Source: Hexactinellida sp. DTS-2022
Lineage: Eukaryota > Porifera > Hexactinellida
Length of the DNA stretch: 64,000 bases
Assembly (NCBI GenBank): GCA_028753945.1
Contig: JAPNXP010000002.1
Coordinates: forward strand, 2,914,001-2,978,000
Reading direction: 5' to 3'
In this document: piece by piece, positions 23,210-34,442 of the stretch
Position numbering within the stretch: position 1 is the first letter of the stretch
How the letters are laid out: the number at the start of each line of letters is the position of its first letter
Program-made: the position numbers and the translations under genes
Notes under the pieces: generated by a model
What the model was told of the DNA's origin: nothing
Seen by the model: the letters and a program-made list of their open reading frames with translations, nothing else
The model's database searches: none

Positions 23210-23490
23210 TTAAATTCATAATAAAAAGTAAAAATAAGCGAAAATTTCCTTTTATAGTGTCTCAAAATATCACTGTATAAATTCTAATAGCACATCCATG
23301 GTTTGCTAATACAATGTCTCAAAATCTCACGCGTCTCATTCTTGTATTAAATTCATAATAAAAAGTAAAAATAAGCCAAAATTTCCTTTTATAGCGTCTC
23401 AGAATATCACTGTATAATTTGTAATAGCACATCCATGGTTTGGTAATACAATGTCTCAGAATCTCACGCGTCTCAGAATATCATGCAACA
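23210..23490 (-). repeat. right TIR of the Ginger element
   Basis: The inverse of the left TIR, with two full sub-repeat units. It ends ATATCATGCAACA at 23490. It supplies the upstream region of the transposase gene. Confidence 0.85.
23248..23257 (-). promoter_or_regulatory. TATA-like box in the Ginger right TIR
   Basis: CTATAAAAGG on the minus strand lies 182 bp upstream of the transposase ATG at 23066. A second identical box is at 23385-23394, one per TIR sub-repeat. A promoter role is inferred from position. Confidence 0.45.
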
Positions 23491-23986
23491 GAAATAATTT
23501 AGATCTGTCCGAAACCGTTGAGATTTTGTTTCTAGGTGGTATATGAGTCATAATATGACTTCCGCAATGGGAATAATTGTGTTTGGAGATAGCGGAGTTA
23601 CAAAAAAAGTGTCCCCTATGGCAGTGGCTTAGGTGGAGGACAGTAAAGTCTGTATCATTGAAAGTTTTAAATATTTTTCCATAAGATTTGAAATTTAGAT
23701 GCGATATATGCTGTTCTATCCAAATATATGATAAAACTATATGTGGCTATGTCCCGAAATTATCAAGTTTCTAGGGTATACTGCAACCGGCAACCAACAC
23801 CAGAACCCCTGTATTTTTTTCAAAGCTCGAGGTGAGTCAAACTGGAGAAATAATTGGAATTTCTCTTTAAAATTTCCTGAGTCCACATGGGTATCCACAC
23901 AATTCGAAAATCCAATAAAAACGAGATTAACAATAGTTGGGATTTTATCGAAATTTGGGATTTTGTAGAGTATACCTGAACCATAA

Positions 23987-24599
23987 CGCTACCTACGACT
24001 AGTCAGGACTGTGACGTAATGGGTGAAATCAAAACTATTAACGATGTCAATTCAATTAGTATATTAGTTCCTTTGCCTTACTGTATAGTATATGAAAAAT
24101 TACTAACATCATTGATTTCATTCTTAAACTTGTCTATATTCAATGAAAACATGTATAGCGTTGCTATGTAATATAAGCCATAGATATATCCAGTAGAAAA
24201 ACATGATAACTATAAACACTTTGTTTTTACTTCATAACTCGTCAAATAAATATGCATTCAAAATCACCAATATTATCTAAATTTATATTATTTATTAGGA
24301 ATTCAAAAATTTAGGTCAATTTTTCAATGAAATTTCCCTATTTTGAGAAATGTGGCCATACAACTTTGCGAAATTAGAAAAAGTATGGAAACGCTCTTAA
24401 CGTTATTTAGATATATATATAAACTACATCTCCCCAAATTTCAAGTTGATACGATAAATAATCACGGAGTTCTCTAGATTTTTCCACAGCCGGTATTAGA
24501 AAATATTTATGTGGAGAAGAGGGTATAGAAGGACACAATAGTGGCACAAACCTTCAATACTTCTTACAGATAATGGTTTGAAGATAATTGAAGCAGTTC
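23987..24599. other. AT-rich, no gene seen
   Basis: Sequence beyond the T2 element. No ORF, RNA gene or terminal repeat could be supported. Confidence 0.4.
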
Positions 24600-25060
24600 A
24601 TATTCCTCGAAAACGATTACTGATAGTGTTAGCAAGTTAGAGCTAAGCTCTTGCACAACTCTGATTTTCATGATCGATGGTTTGTGATGGTCACATGACA
24701 CCTCCATATATGGGCATGGGCTTCTTACCATGGTAACTATTTGGAGAATAGTCCAATTTGTCATTCCAATGATATATTCATGATATATTGATGTGAATAA
24801 TCGATTAGAGCTAAGCTCTGCTTTCTCTAGTTTATGAGATACAAAATTGCTGAATCATCAAAATGTGGCACATATCCATGCCCATATATGGTCATTTGAA
24901 AAAACGGGGCGTCTGAGGGTCACAAAATGTATTAGGGACGCATAGGAAGTCGTATATTGCGAGACTTTTTCACTAGTGCATTTTAATTCTAGGTGCACGG
25001 GTGTCTGAGAAATGTATTCAGAGGGGGTGTGTTAGAAATAGGACCCCAAGGATAGATAAT
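24600..25060. repeat. dispersed repeat, inverse copy of 7630-8000
   Basis: It carries CATATATGGGCATGG, GGGTCACAAAATGTATTAG and AGGAAGTCGTATATTGCGAG, the inverse of landmarks at 7.6-8.0 kb. Confidence 0.55.
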
Positions 25061-25480
25061 GGCCCTAACTTTGCGAATTTTCTCTTTCTATTTGATTTTT
25101 TTATAATTTTTTTTTTTTCCACAGACTATCTAATGGGCCAGGTATATTCAAGGAAAATCACAAAAAATCACGTCAGTTACAGCTAACAATCCATCTGAAA
25201 GTGCTGAACCACTGAAAAAGTACACTCAGCACCCCAAATATCGTACTTATAGAGGTAAAATTAATCGAGATATTGTACATTTGACCTTTGCATATCCTTG
25301 GGGGCTTTATCAAGCGTCTATAGACGAATAATAATTTTTTTGTGATTTTGTAGCCATTGGCAAAATAGTACTCGTAGGTAGCGTTAAAAGATCTACAAGC
25401 ACAAGAGGCTACATGACGATCAACACCATGTTAAAAAGGGTTTAATTTCTAGTAGATATCTACGCAATCTTTCATAATCG

Positions 25481-25949
25481 ATGAACACTCTTCCATTTAG
25501 ACTGGAAACAGATGATGTGGTGGCGAAAACTACGACCACTTCTCCACCTCCGCCACTTACTCTTCTGCTTAAAATATTTCTATCGCCACAACCTCGCCCG
25601 CAATACCTGGAGCAGACACTGCTCCTTCGTTTTTTCCCTCCGTGTCAGTATATACATCAGTAGTACTTCTGAATTTTCAATGTCTCCAGAAGTTGCCACT
25701 CCTTCAGGAGTTATCATCCCCCGTTATCTCCACCACTAATTACTACCATCCCTTCAGCTGCTACTTTCTCTTTACCAACTATTACTTCCTATGGAGAGAT
25801 TGACCTAGGGACACTTTTCCAAGCTGCTGATGGCTCATGGGATCGACTGAGGCTCCTGGTGAATGAAATCCCAGATGAACAGAGATTCTGTACCTCACCT
25901 TCCACTCTTAACCCTCACCTTCAGACACAATTCATTCCCAACTGGTGAC
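25481..25949 (+). pseudogene. coding-like relic, possibly a hAT transposase N-terminus
   Basis: Base composition is more even than in the flanks. A frame from about 25739 to 25949 reads SYGEIDLGTLFQAADGSWDR and then VNEIPDEQRFCTSPSTL, ending QFIPNW and a stop. A Pro/Ser/Thr-rich stretch precedes it in shifted frames (VATPSGVIIP), implying at least one frameshift near the CCCCC at about 25717. The layout (low-complexity leader, DLG block, a 'FxxxxxxFxFPxxF'-like block) is reminiscent of the region before the TTF zinc finger in some hAT/ZMYM1-like transposases. That is only a resemblance. No zinc finger follows. Confidence 0.35.
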
Positions 25950-25959
25950 AAAACTAGAT

Positions 25960-27385
25960 AAATGAATGTGTCTATATTTAGTAGGTTATTATATCCTTTT
26001 TCACTGAATTCGCACAGTGGGATATTATGGCTATTCAGGGGAAAAAGGCATTTGCGAGGCAGACAGACCTATTAAATGTATTATTTGCATATGGGTTATC
26101 AACCGTCTACATTCAATTTACATCAATTAATTTTATGAATCCGCTTCAATTTTTTGATTTAATGACGTCATCGTGACATCACAAATTTACAAAAATATCT
26201 ATTTAGCTCCATAATGTGTTCCTAAATACTTCGAATGCAATGCATATTATTTTCACTCTATTTAGGACATACTACTTAATGCTTTCACGATTCAATATTA
26301 ACTTTCAATTTTTTATTATATATTTCATAGATACTAAACAAAGGAATTTATTTGAAATCAATGAATCCAAAAGTTTGTCTTGATCCAGTGAAGCCTCTTT
26401 ATCTCCTTTGCACTTGACTTCCAGATATGCCCTATTTCGCCGCAACTTTTGCACACTAAAAATGTACGGTAACTTGAAAAGAGATTGCCACTCTGACTGA
26501 GAAGTCTAACAAGGTGAAAAGGTGTTTTGAAAGGTGTTCACAATAGCGTCTTATTAGCTTATTACAAGCTTCTATAGCCTTCTTCTGAATATTCTTTCAG
26601 TCCATAACCGTCATTTCAATCACGGATTAATTCTGTGGAATGAGCAAAAACTTTATGCAATGAAGGGGTAATACTTGCCCATGGGAAGGCTGTTAAAATT
26701 AGCTCGTAAGTCTGTTTGCAAAAGACATCCATTTTCTGTTTCTACTTCCAGGCTACTATTAAAAACTCATAAGATAACTGATAGATTCATTTGAATGATT
26801 GCAATCACCTCTCTAACGTCTGCCGGAATTAGACAGAATACCCATGTGATAAAATCATTTTATTGGAAAAACATTGCCTAGAAAGATTTCCTGTTTAACC
26901 GTAGACTGCCGGTGTGATTTTCAGGAAAATAACTTAAGCACTTAGAGTAATTTAAATTGATTCTGATAAATTTACGTGGCGGATTTGGTAGAACTATTAG
27001 TGTACAGTTTAAATTAGCACTATTACAGAACTTGCGCCAAATAGAGTAAATTGCTAGTTTTAACAATATCTAGTATCGATTCACTGTTAGGCTAAACTTT
27101 GACTATGAATATATATTTCAAATCTTTCGATTATTGAAATTCTGAGAATCTTCATCCTTCTTAGAATTACTAGTACAGTTCAAAACGCAATAATAATTGG
27201 GGGACATCGGGTGTCGAAAATAGACCTGTCTATCTCTTTGACTATTAGGAATATTTGCATTTACTTTCATCCATGGACAGTGGCGATGGTGGAAAAGTGA
27301 CGCTGGGTACAAGTATCAAAATCCCCCCCCCCCACAGACAGAAAACACTAATTAGTTTGTAAATAAACTAAGCAAAATATTTGCA
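25960..27385. other. mostly gene-free, with one repeat piece
   Basis: I see no supported gene. About 26885-26930 (GTTTAACCGTAGACTGCCGG then TTTTCAGGAAAAT) recurs inverted at 52415-52450. A run of 11 C lies at about 27323-27333. Confidence 0.4.
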
Positions 27386-27389
27386 TATA

Positions 27390-27953
27390 CACTAACCGGC
27401 CAAAAGTATTTGAACAGCAATAATTTGCATTTAGACATTTGAGGTTATACAAGCATAATAACATTAGTAGATGCTACAAAACGGCTATTTACATGAAACG
27501 ATATGTAAAGTATTATAAAACAGCAAAATTTTCAAATTTACATTTTTATGGAGGCGTTAAACTCAATAAATATTTAATTAGCTAATTAAATAATTAATTT
27601 GTTATCATTAAGATGCAATGTTAATATATTTATTCTGATAGCAGATTTGAATTCCACATGGTTTGATTAAACTAAGTGCATACTTTCAAATCAATCCGAA
27701 TATTTTCCACTGTGATACAGCCACATTTCAATTTGTGCCACTTATGCCACAAGTGGCACGTGGCAGAAACACTTATACCACTTCGTGGTTATTTTCAAAA
27801 TTGAATTGAAATCACTATATTTTGTAATGAATATCTATAGTAAGATATTTATAGTCATTTCAGAGTAGTTTAGATAGCCGTTAATAAGTTGCCAGACGAG
27901 TATTGTGTGTGCATTAAAATCCCCATTGTTCAAATACTTTTGGCCGGTTAGTG
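27390..27953. mobile_element. Tc1/mariner-type MITE, 564 bp
   Basis: The TIRs of about 27 bp begin CACTAACCGGCCAAAAGTAT on both strands, with TA at each side. The centre holds GCCACTT/AAGTGGC palindromic blocks shared with the MITEs at 31138 and 39173. Confidence 0.85.
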
Positions 27954-27985
27954 TATATCAATGCAGGATACAAGATATTTTTTAA

Positions 27986-28697
27986 GGCTCGACCCACACC
28001 TCAAACAGGGCGTTTCCGGGAAACTGATTAAGTGTATATTATTGCTTATTTCGAGAGGTCTATATGTTGTGTATATTCCCTGAAAATTTAATCCAGAAAT
28101 ATTAAATACTTTAGGAGATATGGAACTGGAAATAAAGAATCGTAATACAAATGTACAAATTTTTGAAATTATTTCGAGTCGCAAAGACTCTCCAACATGT
28201 ACACGTATCCAGAAAAATTCTAATGAGTTTTTGATGATCTGAGAAAAATGCATTATTTAGATAGTATTGTTACTCAACCTTCACCTAAAAACAAGGCTTC
28301 AAATACTTCAATAGAAGTGTTATAAGAATTTGAATCAAAAAAATGCAAAATAATCATTAATCATTGCCTTGGTTTCACTTTACTGACTACATATTTTCTC
28401 GTAAGCATGAAATTGCTGAATATTAAAGGTGAAGGTATTACACTAGTATATGTATTGAATAAATAAAGCTTAATCAATACTTGAACTAGTGTGGTTACTT
28501 TGTGAGAGTGCCTCATATATTTTCAGTCAGGTATATGAATTTAATATTACGTAATATGGAACTATACTCAATCACTCGAGCGAATATTATTCGAAATCAA
28601 TTTAGACGGTGGATTTGTAAGCAGTTTAGAGTAGGAATTCACTGATATAATTAGGAATAAGAAATATAACATTGTTGATTGAGGTGTGGGTCGATCC
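27986..28697. mobile_element. TTAA-flanked element, family T5, 712 bp
   Basis: The ends are GGCTCGACCCACACCTCAA and, inversely, GGATCGACCCACACCTCAA. TTAA is present at 27982-27985 and 28698-28701. No coding capacity. Confidence 0.85.
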
Positions 28698-28701
28698 TTA
28701 A

Positions 28702-29388
28702 ATATAGAACACCGCTAATATATTGCAACCTGTGTTATGTAATTCATTTGCAGTATAAAATTATATTTTCTAGCACATCGAAAACAAATATACGATTAAA
28801 TTACTTTCAACGTTTAGAGTTCATTACTAAATATATTACTGAATTATTGATATAATAATACTGTATCGGGTGACAACTGCAAACGTTAAAAAAAAACATG
28901 GAAAATTAACCAAATGGTCCAAAGATATATTTATTAGCATGTAATTTGTGCATTTGCGAAATATATAGCAAACAAAATGTCAAAATGCCGCCCCCAAAGC
29001 GTGCAGCTGGGGGCACGTGTCCCCAACGCCCCTACCTATTACGCGACTGTCTATCGAGCCAATATTTTCAGTCTTTCAGAAGAGTTTTCTTTTAAATGAT
29101 CAGATTCTCAAAGATTATGCAGAATCTTCGCAGTCCATCGAATTTAAGCAAATAGAAATATTATGCATTTTTATGAAATAGTTTGTGTACACATTACAAA
29201 TATAATATAATACACCATTGGTTCGTAGACTTTTGTAAGGGTTGCCCATTTGACATGTTTACTCTAATCAATTTTCATTTTATTTTGATAATCAAAAATG
29301 AAGGCTTGAACAGAAAAATACCAAACAATTTTGCATAATATCAATATTATTATAATTGTAATTAATAATAATAATAATAATAACAATA
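28702..29388. other. AT-rich, no gene seen
   Basis: A GC-rich patch at 28988-29045 (GTGCAGCTGGGGGCACGTGT) may be a lone hAT end. An AATAAT microsatellite lies at about 29362-29390. Confidence 0.35.
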
Positions 29389-29396
29389 ATATTTAC

Positions 29397-29787
29397 TAGG
29401 GCTGAAACGAATATACCGAATATTCGAATATTCGTTCGAAATGATTGAACGAATATTCGTTACGAAACGAATATTCGTTTGGACGAATATTAGATTGAAA
29501 CGGATATTCGTTAACTAATTTTGGGCAACAAGAAGACTTTCGTATGTCTGAGAAATATTGTAAATATATATTCCCACTTAAACTAGCTGATTATTAGTCA
29601 ACTTGTGTATAATACACTTTGTGACTATTATTATACCATTTAAACATTATCAAAAACCTATTTTCCAATGTATTTTGTCTCTTGAAATTGATTTAATGCT
29701 TAGTCATCCAAACGAACGAATATTCGAATATTCGTTCTTTTAGAAAAAGTATCGTTCGTTACATTTCGAATATTCGTTTCAGCCCTA
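29397..29787. mobile_element. hAT MITE rich in GAATATTCG, copy 1
   Basis: The ends are TAGGGCTGAAACGAATAT and, inversely, TAGGGCTGAAACGAATAT. There is a perfect 8 bp duplication ATATTTAC. Subterminal GAATATTCG words are repeated at both ends. Sister copies are at 46111-46466 and 50636-51050. Confidence 0.9.
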
Positions 29788-29972
29788 ATATTTACTACTG
29801 ACACGTTACCTTCATTGTAACTGAAGTAAATAATTATTGTATTAGAATGAAGTGTTCCTTGGCCACCAGTGCATCAATTATAAGAGGGTTATATAATAAA
29901 TATAGCGGAGCGTTGCCACACAGCAATTGGAGCATGCTTCTTGCGTTAGGATTAACCGTTAATTCGTATTTA

Positions 29973-30176
29973 GGATGCTTCGGGTGAAAATTTGGGGCTT
30001 CAGTGTCAAAATTGAAATGTGAGTTTATACTTTGAAATGAAGCTAATATATCATAGAATTATGTGAGATGTGAAATTTTTTCAAGAAATAAGTTGCAAAG
30101 TCTTCAGAATGGGAATTTGGTGACGTCCTTATTGATAATTCAGCATTTTTAATATCGCAATTGACATTCCTTGGCA
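29973..30176. mobile_element. TTAA-type family T3, left fragment
   Basis: It starts GGATGCTTCGGGTGAAA and matches 33059-33260 closely. It is cut at TTAA 30177-30180 by the next element. Confidence 0.7.
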
Positions 30177-30180
30177 TTAA

Positions 30181-30861
30181 GGTTGCAGTATACTTTTAAG
30201 CACTTTTTCTAAAGTTTTTTGCAGATTTGAAAGATCTTTTTTGTTTTAGATTCCCTGCTGCGAGATCTATCCAAAGATGCAATAATATTCGACCTTGGTA
30301 ACATGGAGAAAATTTAAATTTTTTATAAACACACTTTCTTGGGATACACAAGTTTTTTCCTCTTAATGATTAAGACTTGTTTCCTGTTTTATTACATAGA
30401 GAAGCTTCTAATATATCATGTGAATGTACAACTTCTTTTTGATTACTTATGAGTCCAATTTTTCATCAATAACAGTCGACATCACTTTTTTTATCATTAG
30501 GAAATATAATATAATTAGAAAGAAAAGTCACAAATGAAATTCGCTACATAGACAAGATAGAACTAATTGAGAGCTGTCCAAAACCGTTGAGATTTTGTTT
30601 CTAGGTTGTATATGAAGGCAAAATGTGTTTCCCAAATTGACAAAAGTTGCGGCTGGAGATGGCGGTGTCAGAAAAAAATGAGCCCCTACAGGAGTGGCTT
30701 AGGTGGAGGTCACAAAAAAGTCGGTATTATTAAAAGTTTTCTATATTTTTCTACAAAGTTTGGAATAGAGATGCGGCATAGGCTGTTCTATCCAGAAATG
30801 AAATAAAACCTATAAGTGGCAAAATACCCGAAATTGGTAAATTTAAAGGTATACTGCAACC
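30181..30861. mobile_element. TTAA-flanked element, family T2 copy 3, 681 bp
   Basis: The ends are GGTTGCAGTATACTTTTAA and, inversely, GGTTGCAGTATACCTTTAAA, flanked by TTAA (30177-30180, 30862-30865). The interior matches copies 1 and 2 (ACTAATTGAG..CTGTCCAAAACC, GATTTTGTTTCTAGG) and shows the unoccupied Ginger target. Confidence 0.8.
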
Positions 30862-30865
30862 TTAA

Positions 30866-31117
30866 CTCGCTATGTAGTATGCTCCATGTAAATCTCGGTA
30901 ATAGACCTAAATTTACCACTTTGACTCTTCAGGAGATCTCACACTCTTCTGGAGATCTCACAAAAAAAATTGACCCATAACCATTTTATTCGTCCACTTT
31001 ATATATATAAGTATCACAATTTTGACGTCAAATGACTGGAATTTTTAATTTTTGTATAGTAAAGTGGTAATTTAGGTCTATTACCGAGATTTACATGGAG
31101 ACATACTACATAGCGAG
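30866..31117. mobile_element. TTAA-flanked MITE with long TIRs, family T4, 252 bp
   Basis: The TIRs of about 64 bp begin CTCGCTATGTAGTATG and run through GTAATAGACCTAAATT.ACC. TTAA is at 30862-30865 (shared with the T2 neighbour) and 31118-31121. Confidence 0.88.
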
Positions 31118-31137
31118 TTAAAAGGTTATTGCATGTA

Positions 31138-31618
31138 CACTATCCGGACAAAAGTATTCGACCACCCAAAATTTTCCCACTAAGAATAGTACTATAGTGG
31201 GTCTAACAATGGAATATAGTGTATTCAAATTACATGATATATTGCTATTTCGATTACAAATTCGTATTCTGAGCATTCGAATTATCAATTGTAGAAGATT
31301 TCAATTCAATTCCCTAATGATTTGGTTAAAAACTATCATCCTGTGCCACTATGCACCACTTTTCCCAAATTGCCACTATGGGAGAGCTGGGGACAGGTGG
31401 CACATGTTGCCATTTGATGATAATTTTCAACCGAATTTATATGTAATCAATTTTAAAGCATCTACAACAGGTAATTAGAATGCGTAGAATACGAATCTAA
31501 ATCCAAAATACCAATATGTCATAAAGTTTTAATACATTGAACAATATTTTTAGGCCTACTATAGTGCTATTTTCAAAGGGAAAATGTTGGGTGGTCGAAT
31601 ACTTTTGTCCGGGTACTG
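31138..31618. mobile_element. Tc1/mariner-type MITE, 481 bp
   Basis: The ends are CACTATCCGGACAAAAGTAT and CAGTACCCGGACAAAAGTAT (inverse), extending through TCGACCACCC, with TA at both sides. Core GCCACTATG blocks link it to the 39173 copy. Confidence 0.85.
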
Positions 31619-31724
31619 TATATAGGATGAGATATGCCTCAAATCCCTTAAACAAATATTTAAAGAAGGGACCTCCCATGGTGACAAATGACGTAAGAAT
31701 CTTCAAAAGGTTATTACATTAAAA

Positions 31725-32096
31725 GTATAGTCCCGATTGAGTTGAAATTTAAAGTGCAACTACTACTTATTGCATACTGTTCAAAAATACTCTAATCTCA
31801 ATTTATGAGATGTTCAGAGAAGGGCCTTAATTTTTCAAAATGATTGGTGGAGGCCCTTTGAATTTGTCGCTATAAAAAAGTTTGCCCAAACTTTCCAGAG
31901 CGGCATGGGAGCTTAAATCGCGAGTTATATCCTAAAGTATCAGAATCAGCCATAAAACTAAACTAGCCAGAGGTTGGTCACGGAACTTTAATTTTTACCA
32001 CACTAAATAGGTCAATTGTGTATGATTGAAAACAACAATTAAATGTCCTGGAGAGGAAAACTGAATTTGAATACCGCGGCGCGGGAACCCGGCTAG
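31725..32096. mobile_element. possible Helitron 3' end
   Basis: A GC-rich segment at 32074-32096 ends CGGGAACCCGGCTAG followed by T. This resembles a Helitron 3' terminus (a small hairpin then CTAG before T). I found no 5' end or Rep/helicase coding. Confidence 0.25.
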
Positions 32097-32385
32097 TATT
32101 ACAATATTGATCAATTTAAACGATTAGTTCCAGCTATGACGGCGTTGCTATTTCCACCAGCAACTTCCAATTCTGATACATTCGACCTGATTGAATCGCA
32201 ATCTTTGACTCTTAAGCAGGACAGCACTAATAGATTCAGTTTTTTGAAGGTCTCCATAAGAAATCAGTGGAACATTAGGATACCTGCAAACGAGCTATCA
32301 ATATACACAGCAATCCAGACAACAAACAATGGAGCTGAGAGACTAGAAAACCACAGACAATATTAATGCTATTTGATGGTTGAAC

Positions 32386-32598
32386 CAGGGTGTTATCCAG
32401 GCGTATTGGGCGCTCAAAAAGGAGCGTAATCTGGATGGATTTTAATCTAAGCGTACAAAAATCGTGTCTAGGCGTACAATATTGAGAGATGCTCCCATAG
32501 ACTTAATACTAAATGTGCAAACTAGGCGTACAAAATGAAAAATGAACGAGCTAAACTAAATCTAGGAGCGCAGAAAATTTTGTCTGGATGAAAGCCTG
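32386..32598. mobile_element. hAT MITE, 213 bp
   Basis: The ends are CAGGGTGTTATCCAG and, inversely, CAGGCTTTCATCCAG. A perfect 8 bp duplication GGTTGAAC lies at 32378-32385 and 32599-32606. It has internal GGCGTACAA repeats. Confidence 0.85.
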
Positions 32599-33002
32599 GG
32601 TTGAACAATAATATACGTTTAGACTGGAGAGTCCCCCGAATACATAACTATCCCATAAATTCAAAAAATAAGCATCATAAGACATAATAAGTGAAATCCT
32701 TATAGGTACTTCAATACCAAATAATCAATGGATTATACAATATATCAATTGTCAACAGTACAGAAGGATAAGACCAATGTTAGAAAATCTGCTTTGAAAA
32801 AGAAATGAGTAGTGTAGGTGATATAATAGATAGAACTTCACCTAAACAAAATAAATAGTTATACAGATTGGATGATCTAAGTTGATTCTACGATGAGGGA
32901 ACACAAACTACTTTAATTGCAAGACTATTTGGTCATTTCACAGAGAAATATATCCTGGGTATATATTATATATTTCCTCTATATTAATAATATGATATAC
33001 TA

Positions 33003-34440
33003 CAGTCGACTCCGCTTAATAGTGTCACCTCGGGACCAGATGGCTTTGACCCGATTAAGGATGCTTCGGTTGAAATTTTAGGTTTTTTATGACAAAATTG
33101 AAATGCGAGTTTACACTGTGAAATGAAGCTAATGTATCATAAAATTATGTGAGAAGTGAAATTTTTTGAAAAAATATTCTGCAAAGTCTTCAAAACGTAC
33201 ATTTGGTGACGTCATTATTGATGATGTAGATTTTTTATTTTCTCAATTGACATTCCTTGGTTATATATGTACTATATTGTGCACTTATATACATTATGTA
33301 TATAAACTAACATTAAGATGCTCAAATATCTCAGTGATTAGCATATATTGCCAAAACCAGTTGATAATGGGATAGAAATTCTGATTTGCATATTTTTTTA
33401 TATTATTTTATGCATCATCAACAGATTAATTGACTATATTATATAATTCAACTCAATTGTCATATATATTAGTATATTAATACTGTATCCCAACTAGTGT
33501 AGACATATTATGCATATTAGAGCATTAATCACTACGTCAGCCATGATTTAATCGCTGATAATGATGTCCCAAAAGAAAACGGACTCCATTAATATGACAG
33601 AAACTTGCATATAATTCGATTTAATCAAGTCGTTTGATTACTATGATGTTCCAATACATATTAGTATATAGTATGAAAATTATCTAGTATATTGTAACTA
33701 AATCCAGTGGTAATACGGACAAATTTAATGACACATATGCATTTCACATTCAAAAAACTTCAGCCTTTAATTACTCAATTATAGTTTTTTTGACATATCC
33801 CGAATTTTATCTAATAAACTTAACAAGGGATTGCTTTCAAAAATTCAGATATAGTTCTTAATAGTATAAAGATCATTTTGCAAGCTCATTGAAGCAAACT
33901 AACGATTAGTGTCTGAGTTGAGACCAAGCAACGAGCAAAAATACCACTTTCTGGCCGCTTTTTTGACGAATTTTAGGAGTCGTATGTTAAGAACTGGTTA
34001 AACTTGGGATAGGCGTATGGTGAGCTAAGCAAATGTTGTGCTAATAGTACTGATCAATAATACAAATTTTTGGAGCGATATCGAATATACTTTCTAAGAT
34101 TTAATTCAGTGAAATCTAGTTAAACAGTATTACCCCTATGGGGAGGCATTTCCTAAAGAATTTAATGCCACTTGAAAAATAGTTTGAACTTAGATATGCT
34201 GTATACATTTTAAGCTTAGTTATGCAATTACAGAGCAGATTGGAGAATTACACATCAATATCTGCAGAGACGCAAAAACCACCCATACCGCTAATACATT
34301 TTTCACCCTAAGCATCCTTAAGCGGAGAAATCTATTAACCCAAGTCCCAAAATGTAATTCCGTCCTATAAATCATGTGAAATTTAACCCCATTAAGCAGA
34401 TAATTATATTAACCGGTGGCTCGATTAAGGGAGTCGACTG
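33003..34440. mobile_element. Tigger-like MITE split by a TTAA element
   Basis: The ends are CAGTCGACTCCGCTTAAT and, inversely, CAGTCGACTCCCTTAATC, with TA at both sides. Without the nested element it is about 175 bp. Confidence 0.8.
33059..34317. mobile_element. TTAA-flanked element, family T3, 1,259 bp
   Basis: The ends are GGATGCTTCGGTTGAAA and, inversely, GGATGCTTAGGGTGAAAAA. TTAA is at 33055-33058 and 34318-34321, inside the Tigger-like MITE. The 33475-33545 segment is shared with the repeat at 4345. No coding domain is seen. Confidence 0.82.
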
Positions 34441-34442
34441 TA

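Larger units (their letters stand above)
15369..23490 (-). mobile_element. Ginger1-like DNA transposon, 8,122 bp
   Basis: The element begins TGTTGCATGATATTCTGAGA and ends with the exact inverse. It has TIRs of about 281 bp (15369-15650 and 23210-23490) and is flanked by GAAC (15365-15368) and GAAA (23491-23494). The uninterrupted site in related repeats reads GATAGAACTAATTGAG (near 14415 and 30550), so this is a 4 bp duplication with one later mutation. Its minus-strand gene combines a Ty3/gypsy-like integrase with an OTU domain. As published by Bao, Kapitonov and Jurka, Ginger1 elements have 40-270 bp TIRs, termini like gypsy LTRs (TG...CA), 4 bp duplications and a C-terminal OTU or Ulp1 domain. 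Later insertions inside include Tigger-like elements (16802, 17009, 18312), a 120 bp element (20532) and a 665 bp hAT (20857). No reverse transcriptase, gag or LTR is present. Confidence 0.9.
14991..23982. mobile_element. TTAA-type element, family T2 copy 2, interrupted by Ginger
   Basis: The left part (14991-15368) and right part (23495-23982) align end to end with copy 1 once the 8.1 kb Ginger insertion and one 4 bp duplicate are removed, giving about 866 bp against 874 bp. The right flank reads ATAA, one change from TTAA; the left flank is not conserved. This copy supplies the paralogous site that fixes the Ginger boundaries. Confidence 0.85.

Noticed and set aside
15369-23490. Polinton/Maverick, also with an integrase and long TIRs
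   Set aside because: No DNA polymerase B, packaging ATPase or capsid genes, and the duplication is 4 bp instead of 6 bp at 8 kb total length.
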